Shown: positions 6,518 to 11,821 of the stretch, one piece after another
Layout of the letters: the number at the start of each line of letters is the position of its first letter
How positions within the stretch are numbered: the stretch's first letter is position 1
Assembly: GCF_003471165.1 (NCBI RefSeq)
Contig: NZ_QRIL01000041.1
Location: 11,215-23,035 of the forward strand
Direction: 5' to 3'
From: Ruminococcus sp. AM22-13
GTDB lineage: Bacteria; Bacillota; Clostridia; Lachnospirales; Lachnospiraceae
Length of the DNA stretch: 11,821 nucleotides
Position numbers and translations under genes: made by a program
Notes under the pieces: model-generated
Database searches by the model: none
What the model was told of the DNA's origin: nothing
The model's input: only the letters and a program-made list of their open reading frames with translations

Positions 6518-8139
6518 GTTATCAGTTAAAAAATCCGATTATACCGGGTTATTATCCAGACCCTTCTATCATTCGTGTGGATGATGATTTTTATCTTACA
6601 TGTTCCAGCTTTGAAATGTTTCCGGGAATTCCTGTTTTTCACAGCAAGGATCTTGCTCACTGGGAACAGATAGGAAATGCTTTAACTGAAGAGAACGGAT
6701 TTCATATGGAAAGAAATTGTGGTGTTGGCGGCCTTATGGCACCAACAATTCGTTACAATAATGGAACTTATTATATTATTAATGCAAACTTTGCAGATAA
6801 GGGAAACTATATCTGTACTGCCCAAAATCCGGTAGGTCCGTGGTCCGAACCTCACTGGATGACGGATGTTCCTGGAATTGATGCTTCTCTTTTCTTTGAT
6901 AATGATGGAAGTTGCTATGTTATGGGAACCGGTGATGTCTGGGATAACGGTACAGGCGTGAAGGAAAGGGGAATCTGGGTTGCACCATATGATATTGAAA
7001 ATTTCCGTGTGACAGGCGAACCATATACTATTTATAATAGTGCAATGAGAGGCGGTTCTTCTCCGGAAGCTCCTCATCTGTATCATATTGGAGATTACTA
7101 TTATTTGATGATTGCTGAAGGTGGAACAGAACATTATCACGCAGTAATGATAGCACGTTCAAAAGAATTATTCAGCTTCTTTGAAGGAAATCCGGCAAAC
7201 CCTGTTATGACACATAGAAATATGGGATTTTCCAGTCCAATTATCAATATAGGACATGCCGACTTTGTACAGTTAAAGGATGGAAGCTGGTATGCAGTTA
7301 TGCTTGGATCCCGTTTGATTGATGGAAAATTTAAAAATTTGGGTCGTGAAACATTTATCTGTCCTGTAATCTGGGAAAGAGACTGGCCGGTATTCAGCCC
7401 TGAAACTGGTAAAGTGGAGTGGAGTTATGAGGGACCGAAATCATTATCGGAAACATTTTATCCGAAAGAAAATAAATTTGATGATTTTGATGATCAGAAA
7501 CTTCCAATGTATATGGTGTTTTGGGGCACACCTGCAAAGGATTGCTGGAAAATCGAAGATTCATGTTTGAAATTAAAATGTATCAGACAGAGGCTTGATG
7601 ATGATCTGGAGCAGATGAAGATGGATGGAATTCTGGCAGATGACAAATATGTTGCATTTGTTTCAAGAAGACAATGTGCAATGGATGCTGTAATTACAGC
7701 CGCTGTAAAATTTTATCCGGAAGGACAGGAAAGTGCAGGAATTGCGGCAGTACAGGCCATGAATCATCAGATTCACATCGAACGTGCATGTGAAGACGGA
7801 AAACAGGTAGTCCGTGTTGTTGTCATTACAGCTGATTATATACAGCCGCCATATTTTCCAGGATTTACAAGCACTACGAATCGTGAAATTATCTGTTCTG
7901 AAGCTTATGATAAGTCTGAAATTATTTTACAACTTGATATGCAGCATGAAGATTTTTGCATCCGTTATGGGGAATCTGAAGAAGAGCTGAAAGAATTATG
8001 TAGAATTGATGGCGCAGTGATCAATCCAGAGAAAGTCGGGTGTATGTGCGGTACAATGCTTGGAATGTATGCAACAGGAAACGGAAGAGATTCCGATAAT
8101 GAAGCTGCATTTGATTGGTTTCGTTATATCGAAAAATAG
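6514..8139 (+). CDS. GH43 family glycosidase (beta-xylosidase or arabinofuranosidase)
   Basis: The 541-residue enzyme matches the size of two-domain GH43 beta-xylosidases. The N-terminal five-bladed propeller carries all three catalytic carboxylates: general base Asp16 (YYPDPS), pKa-modulating Asp123 (GIDASLFFD) and general acid Glu185 (SPEAPHLY). The conserved LGRE arginine and IGHAD histidine are also present. From about residue 325 a beta-sandwich of the usual C-terminal type follows. No signal peptide is seen, so it works in the cytoplasm on imported oligosaccharides. Aromatic residues that line the sugar pocket in classical beta-xylosidases are changed: Met35 in FEMFPG and Met75 in GGLMAPT, both normally Trp. 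This suggests a GH43_12-like or otherwise distinct specificity, so xylosidase versus alpha-L-arabinofuranosidase is open. AGGAG at 6501-6505 lies within the end of the symporter gene and the starts overlap, indicating translational coupling. Confidence 0.88.
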   Translation: MSYQLKNPIIPGYYPDPSIIRVDDDFYLTCSSFEMFPGIPVFHSKDLAHWEQIGNALTEENGFHMERNCGVGGLMAPTIRYNNGTYYIINANFADKGNYICTAQNPVGPWSEPHWMTDVPGIDASLFFDNDGSCYVMGTGDVWDNGTGVKERGIWVAPYDIENFRVTGEPYTIYNSAMRGGSSPEAPHLYHIGDYYYLMIAEGGTEHYHAVMIARSKELFSFFEGNPANPVMTHRNMGFSSPIINIGHADFVQLKDGSWYAVMLGSRLIDGKFKNLGRETFICPVIWERDWPVFSPETGKVEWSYEGPKSLSETFYPKENKFDDFDDQKLPMYMVFWGTPAKDCWKIEDSCLKLKCIRQRLDDDLEQMKMDGILADDKYVAFVSRRQCAMDAVITAAVKFYPEGQESAGIAAVQAMNHQIHIERACEDGKQVVRVVVITADYIQPPYFPGFTSTTNREIICSEAYDKSEIILQLDMQHEDFCIRYGESEEELKELCRIDGAVINPEKVGCMCGTMLGMYATGNGRDSDNEAAFDWFRYIEK

Positions 8140-8170
8140 AAATAAAATTTAACTGTCATATTTGGAGTAT

Positions 8171-8207
8171 TATACTGGGGGCAAATATTCTGCCTCCAGA
8201 TAGTATA
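8171..8207 (+). promoter_or_regulatory. Intercistronic hairpin before symporter 2
   Basis: CTGGGGGCA (8175-8183) pairs with TGCCTCCAG (8191-8199), nine positions with one G-U pair and a 7-nt loop. Flanking TATA sequences can extend the base after a small bulge. The SD element GGAG (8209-8212) begins immediately after it. No T run follows, so it is not a simple terminator. It could set the ratio of symporter 2 to the upstream genes by mRNA processing, partial attenuation or SD masking. Confidence 0.5.
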
Positions 8208-8220
8208 TGGAGAATAAAGC

Positions 8221-9618
8221 ATGAAGCATGATTTGTCAGAAAATTTTTCAAAAAAATATAAAAACAGTCTTTCTGTCTGGAATAAATTAGGATATGGAAT
8301 GGGAGAAGCCGGATCGCAATTTATCTGGTCACTGATAAGTTCTTATCTTACATTATATTATACGGATGTAGTAGGTCTGCTTCCTGCAGGAATTTCTTTT
8401 ATTATGCTCATAGCACGAATATGGGATGCAGTCAATGATCCTATGTTTGGTGCAATTGCAGAGAATACAAATAGTAAAATGGGACGTTATCGACCGTATA
8501 TTTTATTTGGTGCTCCAATTTTGGCAGTTTTGAACTGTCTGACATTTTTGAATCTTGATTTGTCTTCAACAGGGAAAATATTATGGTGTGCGATTACTTA
8601 TATTGGTTGTGGAATGGCATATACAGCAGTAAATATTTCGGTGGGCTGCTTGGCTAATTCGATGACTGCAGATAATCGGCAGAGAGTTTCACTAAATGCA
8701 TTTCGCGGTATTATGGGAGGAATTGTACAAATCTTGATGGGTGCAGTTACTATGCCGATGATCATGAAATTTGGTCAGGGTTCTACTTCTGATGGAAGAG
8801 GATATTTTCTGACGGCAGTTATTTTTTCAATACTTTCTATTCCGTGTTTTTTAATTTGTGTGGCCTTTACAAAAGAGAACATTGGAAATAAACGTTATCA
8901 GAAACGTGATAGCACAACACTTGCGCTGTTTCGTTCTTTTCAATATACTTTTTCCGACAGAAATGCATTGCTTTTGATTCTTGCGGAATTGACATTTCTT
9001 ACAGGAATTTTTGGAAGACTGGGTATCATGGCTTATTATTTTATCTATATTTTGAATCAGCCTAAAATGATAGCAGTTTTTGCAACAGCAATGTCAGCAG
9101 GAATGATGATTGTAAATTTTTATGCACCATTTCTTCTGAACAGGATAAATAAAAAGACAGTAGGAGCTATATCTTCTCTGCTTCAGGCATTGTGTTGTGT
9201 CCTTTTCTTCTTTATGGGACAGATGCGAATGAGCTTTGTTATTGTTGCGCTTGGATTTGCATATGGAGCAACTAACCTTGGAGGAATTGTATCTTATACA
9301 TTAGGCGCGGAGATTATTGATGATAACTGGCTGCGATGTGGGATACGCTCAGACGGGGTGATTTATAGCTGTATTTCTTTTTCTACAAAACTTGGAAATG
9401 CAATTGGGGGTGCTGTAGGAATTCTTGCAATTGGGCTGGTAGGTTTTAAAGCAAATACGCAGATGTCCACTGCAACATTGACAAAAATGAATGCAGTTAT
9501 TAATTTTGGACCTGCAATCATGTTTTTGATGGCGGCGGTTTTATTCGCACTGAATGGAATGACAAACGAGCTTGGACGAGAAAATGAGGAGAAATTAAAA
9601 GAAAAAATGGTAGAATAA
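8221..9618 (+). CDS. GPH family sugar:cation symporter 2
   Basis: This 465-residue protein is a clear paralogue of symporter 1 upstream of the GH43 gene. Long blocks match, for example GYGMGEAGS near residue 24, YLT-x-x-Y-x-DVVGL, IMLIARIW, VTMPM-x-MKFG, the late-helix STKLGNAIGGA and the ending LTKMNAVINFGPAI. It has about twelve hydrophobic segments. Unlike symporter 1, it keeps both acidic cation-site residues, Asp69 and Asp73 in RIWDAVNDP, matching MelB Asp55 and Asp59, so normal Na+ or H+ coupling is expected. GGAG (8209-8212) is 8 nt before the ATG. It follows GH43 by 81 nt on the same strand with a hairpin between. It probably takes up a related pentose oligosaccharide; the substrate difference from symporter 1 cannot be read from the sequence. 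No strong terminator is seen after it. Confidence 0.88.
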   Translation: MKHDLSENFSKKYKNSLSVWNKLGYGMGEAGSQFIWSLISSYLTLYYTDVVGLLPAGISFIMLIARIWDAVNDPMFGAIAENTNSKMGRYRPYILFGAPILAVLNCLTFLNLDLSSTGKILWCAITYIGCGMAYTAVNISVGCLANSMTADNRQRVSLNAFRGIMGGIVQILMGAVTMPMIMKFGQGSTSDGRGYFLTAVIFSILSIPCFLICVAFTKENIGNKRYQKRDSTTLALFRSFQYTFSDRNALLLILAELTFLTGIFGRLGIMAYYFIYILNQPKMIAVFATAMSAGMMIVNFYAPFLLNRINKKTVGAISSLLQALCCVLFFFMGQMRMSFVIVALGFAYGATNLGGIVSYTLGAEIIDDNWLRCGIRSDGVIYSCISFSTKLGNAIGGAVGILAIGLVGFKANTQMSTATLTKMNAVINFGPAIMFLMAAVLFALNGMTNELGRENEEKLKEKMVE

Positions 9619-9644
9619 ACAGGATGGTGAATCATGTCGAAAAG

Positions 9645-9653
9645 TGCTATAAT
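9645..9653 (+). promoter_or_regulatory. Extended -10 promoter for the dipeptidase gene
   Basis: TGC plus TATAAT gives a perfect extended -10. The same ten bases GTGCTATAAT precede degV at 1373-1382. The -35 position 17 nt upstream (9625-9630, TGGTGA) is weak. Transcription would start near 9660, so the dipeptidase can be expressed independently of the sugar genes, although readthrough from them remains possible. Confidence 0.6.
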
Positions 9654-9662
9654 TTTATCAGC

Positions 9663-9703
9663 GTCTGTCAACAGACAAATCGGAGAAAAACGAAGTGACA
9701 GAT
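9663..9703 (+). promoter_or_regulatory. Leader with two competing hairpins before the dipeptidase
   Basis: GTCTG (9663-9667) can pair with CAGAC (9672-9676) around a TCAA tetraloop. Alternatively TCTGTCA (9664-9670) pairs perfectly with TGACAGA (9696-9702), extended by a G-U pair at 9663/9703. The two are mutually exclusive because they share 9663-9670. The longer structure ends 3 nt before the ribosome site AGGAGG (9707-9712). This could be a simple translational switch, or a DNA operator near the start point; it may also be chance. Confidence 0.35.
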
Positions 9704-9721
9704 AAAAGGAGGTAACGCATT

Positions 9722-11206
9722 ATGCCGTGTACAACAATATTAGTCGGTAAGAAAGCATCCTACGATGGTTCTACAATGATCGCAAGAAACGATGATTCCG
9801 GTTCCGGACATTTTACTGCTAAGAAATTTGTGGTGACTCATCCTGAGGCGCAGCCACGTAAATATAAATCTGAGATTTCTCATGTAGAGATCGAACTGCC
9901 GGACAACCCAATGAGATATACATCCATGCCGAATGCTCTGAAAGGAGAAGGTGTGTGGGCTGCAAGTGGTGTGAATGAAGCCAATGTCGGAATGACTGCC
10001 ACAGAAACCATCACTTCCAATCCGCGTGTTCTCGGTGCAGATCCGCTGGTTGTTTATCAGCCTGCAGAGGACGGGAAAGAAGAAATCGCAGGCGGTATCG
10101 GAGAAGAGGATATTGTTTATATTGTTCTGCCTTATATCCACAGTGCAAGAGAGGGCGTGAAACGTCTCGGAAGCCTGCTGGAGAAATATGGAACTTATGA
10201 GATGAACGGAATTGCTTTTCAGGATAAGGATGAGATCTGGTGGCTGGAGACGATCGGAGGACATCACTGGATGGCGCGCAGAGTTCCTGACAATATGTAT
10301 GTGGTAATGCCGAACCAGCTGGGAATTGATTCCTTTGATCTGGAAGATGCTCTCGGAGAGCAGAAAGAGTACATGTGCTCTGCAGACCTGAAAGAATTTA
10401 TTGAAAAATATCATCTGGATCTTTCTATGGATGGTGTGCTCAACCCACGTGATGCTTTTGGCAGCCATGATGATGCAGATCATGTATACAATACACCGCG
10501 TGCATGGTTTATGGAACGTTATCTGAATCCGCACACAAAGAAATGGGACGGTCCGGATGCAGACTTTACTCCGGCTTCTGATGATATTCCTTGGTGCATG
10601 GTGCCGGAGAAGAAGATTACAGTGGAAGATGTGAAATATGTTCTGTCTGCACATTTCCAGGGAACTCCATATGACCCATATGCTGCATATGGGGGTAAAT
10701 CCATGAAAGGTGCGTTCCGCTCCATTGGTATTAACAGAAATGATTTCTTGTCTGTGATCCAGATGCGCACGGATCAGCCGGAAGATACAGGTATTCTGGA
10801 GTGGGTGGCTTTTGCATCCAACGCATTTAATGTGCTGGTTCCGTTCTACGCAGGAGTTACTAAAACACCGGAATATCTCGCCAATACAACTGCAGAGGTT
10901 TCTACAGATAACTTCTACTGGTCAAGTCGAATGATCGCGGCTATGGCAGATGCTTCTTACAGAAGTTCTGTGTTCCATATTGAACGTTATCAGGAACATG
11001 TAATGGCAAAAGGTCATGAGCTGATCAATACATATGATGCATTGCTTGCGAAAGAGTCCGATGCACAAAAGAGAATGGAACTGAAAGAAGAAGCAAATGA
11101 GAAGATTGCAGAGATGGTGAAGAAAGCAGCTGCAGATACTTTAAATAAAGTACTGTTTGAACTGAGCAGCCAGATGAAGAATGCGTATTCACGGTCTGAT
11201 GCCTGA
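9722..11206 (+). CDS. pepD: C69 family dipeptidase
   Basis: The 494-residue product is a full-length peptidase family C69 (PepD-type) dipeptidase of the Ntn-hydrolase fold. The N-terminus MPCTTILVGKKASYDGSTM is diagnostic: after removal of Met-Pro, Cys3 becomes the N-terminal nucleophile. Further family stretches are ARNDDSG, the central WWLETIGGHHWMARRVPD (near residue 177) and MPNQLGID. No signal peptide is seen, so it likely degrades dipeptides in the cytoplasm as part of amino-acid salvage. The start is supported by AGGAGG 9 nt upstream. The gene has its own extended -10 promoter and a structured leader. It lies 103 nt after symporter 2, but its metabolic link to the sugar genes is doubtful. 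The C-terminal quarter is helical and charged (KESDAQKRMELKEEANEK region), as usual for the family. Confidence 0.92.
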   Translation: MPCTTILVGKKASYDGSTMIARNDDSGSGHFTAKKFVVTHPEAQPRKYKSEISHVEIELPDNPMRYTSMPNALKGEGVWAASGVNEANVGMTATETITSNPRVLGADPLVVYQPAEDGKEEIAGGIGEEDIVYIVLPYIHSAREGVKRLGSLLEKYGTYEMNGIAFQDKDEIWWLETIGGHHWMARRVPDNMYVVMPNQLGIDSFDLEDALGEQKEYMCSADLKEFIEKYHLDLSMDGVLNPRDAFGSHDDADHVYNTPRAWFMERYLNPHTKKWDGPDADFTPASDDIPWCMVPEKKITVEDVKYVLSAHFQGTPYDPYAAYGGKSMKGAFRSIGINRNDFLSVIQMRTDQPEDTGILEWVAFASNAFNVLVPFYAGVTKTPEYLANTTAEVSTDNFYWSSRMIAAMADASYRSSVFHIERYQEHVMAKGHELINTYDALLAKESDAQKRMELKEEANEKIAEMVKKAAADTLNKVLFELSSQMKNAYSRSDA

Positions 11207-11278
11207 AAACAGGATGTATAAGCTGGGGTAATTATTCAGCAGTCTATTATTTTGCGAAGGCATCGAACGGTATTACGA

Positions 11279-11297
11279 ACAGTATAAACAGTATAAT
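11279..11297 (+). promoter_or_regulatory. Tandem ACAGTATAA repeat with -10-like boxes
   Basis: The nine bases ACAGTATAA are repeated without a gap (11279-11287 and 11288-11296), and the second copy with the next T makes a perfect TATAAT at 11292-11297. No good -35 is seen. It is placed about 55 nt before the small zinc-ribbon gene and probably provides its promoter. The duplicated -10-like box could allow two start points. Confidence 0.4.
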
Positions 11298-11351
11298 ATA
11301 TAAAGCTCGGATAAAAAAATTATTTGATAAAGATAGAAAGGAACTTAACTC

Positions 11352-11618
11352 ATGTACTATGTACCAGACGGCACCAAAGAGTGCGGATATTATGAATGTA
11401 AGAAATGCGGCAACCGTTTTCTCTCCATGCAGACAATGAAGAGAATCCCATGTCCGGACTGCGAAGCAGAAATTGATTATGAGATCGGCCCTGATGAATC
11501 CCTGGAGGATGTATTGGATACAGCAGAACTGATCGAGAAGATTGAAGGTGAAGAAGTGGAAAAGATGGATGCACTTCTGAGTCTTGCAGTAACCGGTGGA
11601 GATTATAACTGGATCTGA
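11352..11618 (+). CDS. Small acidic zinc-ribbon protein of unknown function
   Basis: This 88-residue protein has two CxxC knuckles, Cys16/Cys19 (CKKC) and Cys34/Cys37 (CPDC), 14 residues apart, a classic zinc ribbon; Cys11 is an extra cysteine. After the ribbon the protein is very acidic (EIGPDESLEDVLDTAELIEK, then GEEVEKMD) and predicted helical, ending in GGDYNWI. Such small ribbons may bind nucleic acid or partner proteins, but no specific function is recognised. AAAGGAA at 11337-11343 precedes the ATG by about 8 nt. The gene has its own probable promoter and is followed by a strong terminator, so it may be a single-gene unit downstream of the dipeptidase. Confidence 0.75.
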   Translation: MYYVPDGTKECGYYECKKCGNRFLSMQTMKRIPCPDCEAEIDYEIGPDESLEDVLDTAELIEKIEGEEVEKMDALLSLAVTGGDYNWI

Positions 11619-11627
11619 CCCAAGCAA

Positions 11628-11679
11628 AAAAGTCCCATGAATATATTATGGTAAGAAGTAATATATTCGTGGGACTTTT
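11628..11679. terminator. 21-bp stem bidirectional intrinsic terminator
   Basis: A 21-nt left arm (11628-11648) pairs with the right arm (11659-11679) at every position, including one G-U pair, around a 10-nt loop. The core is AGTCCCATGAA with TTCGTGGGACT; the left arm starts with A4 and the right ends with T4. The A run before the stem (11626-11631) gives a T run on the minus strand, so it can stop transcription in both directions. It ends the zinc-ribbon gene, starting 9 nt after its stop codon. Confidence 0.88.
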
Positions 11680-11821
11680 GACTTTCAATACCTTTTTTGT
11701 ATGTTCTGATTTTAAGCTTTTTTGCTATCAATTTGGTCATAAGTTTTTACTGATAATATTTGAACAATGAATAATACACCAGTTTACAACTTTATAAATG
11801 ATAGATTTGTTGATGAATCAG
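11680..11821. other. AT-rich tail with no recognised gene
   Basis: The last 142 bases are AT-rich with several T runs and stop codons in all frames. No ribosome site with a following open frame, tRNA, or convincing promoter was seen. It may be the upstream or downstream flank of a gene beyond the window. Confidence 0.6.

Noticed and set aside
9740..10654. 304-codon open frame opposite the dipeptidase gene
   Set aside because: Antisense shadow of a clearly conserved C69 gene; composition is His/Ile/Cys-rich with no family signs.
11207..11240. Terminator after the dipeptidase (GCTG/CAGC)
   Set aside because: Only a 4-bp stem with a long loop; too weak to call.
1..11821. CRISPR array, tRNA, rRNA, insertion sequence or phage genes
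   Set aside because: No regularly spaced repeats, cloverleaf signatures, transposase or integrase motifs were seen on reading both strands.

Overview
The window looks like a chromosomal stretch from a low-GC Gram-positive gut anaerobe, most likely Lachnospiraceae (Blautia/Roseburia/Dorea-like). The reasons are strong AGGAGG-type ribosome sites, TATAAT promoters, AT-rich spacers and the gene repertoire (GPH sugar symporters, GH43 enzyme, AraC regulator fused to a GH39-like domain, DegV protein, C69 dipeptidase). The taxon is an inference from protein style, not from a marker gene. No RNA genes, insertion sequences, CRISPR arrays or phage genes were seen.

Layout. (1) 1-1327: the C-terminal winged-helix end of a protein cut by the window edge, followed after 32 nt by a 362-residue protein with HipA-type kinase signatures in which the catalytic Asp position reads Asn. 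(2) 1328-2370: a separately promoted degV-family gene with a small leader hairpin. (3) 2371-2500: convergent gap with a 17-bp hairpin. (4) 2501-9618: a carbohydrate-use locus. A minus-strand AraC/GH39-like regulator diverges from a plus-strand set of GPH symporter, GH43 glycosidase and second GPH symporter. (5) 9619-11679: a C69 dipeptidase with its own extended -10 promoter, a small zinc-ribbon protein, and a 21-bp bidirectional-type terminator. (6) 11680-11821: AT-rich, no gene recognised.

How the sugar locus probably works (inference). The regulator carries a cupin-like N-terminus, an AraC DNA-binding domain and a degenerate GH39 (xylosidase-type) barrel that could act as sensor for a xylo- or arabino-oligosaccharide. 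The divergent spacer has a consensus promoter for the regulator and only weak promoter elements for the transporter side, as expected of an activator-dependent promoter. The symporters would import short pentose oligosaccharides, and the cytoplasmic GH43 enzyme, translationally coupled to symporter 1, would cleave them.

The most interesting points are a set of key-residue substitutions: the GH39-like domain keeps the nucleophile but lacks the acid/base Glu; symporter 1 has Gln where symporter 2 and MelB have the cation-site Asp; the GH43 has Met where classical beta-xylosidases have active-site aromatics; and the HipA-like protein lacks the catalytic-loop Asp.
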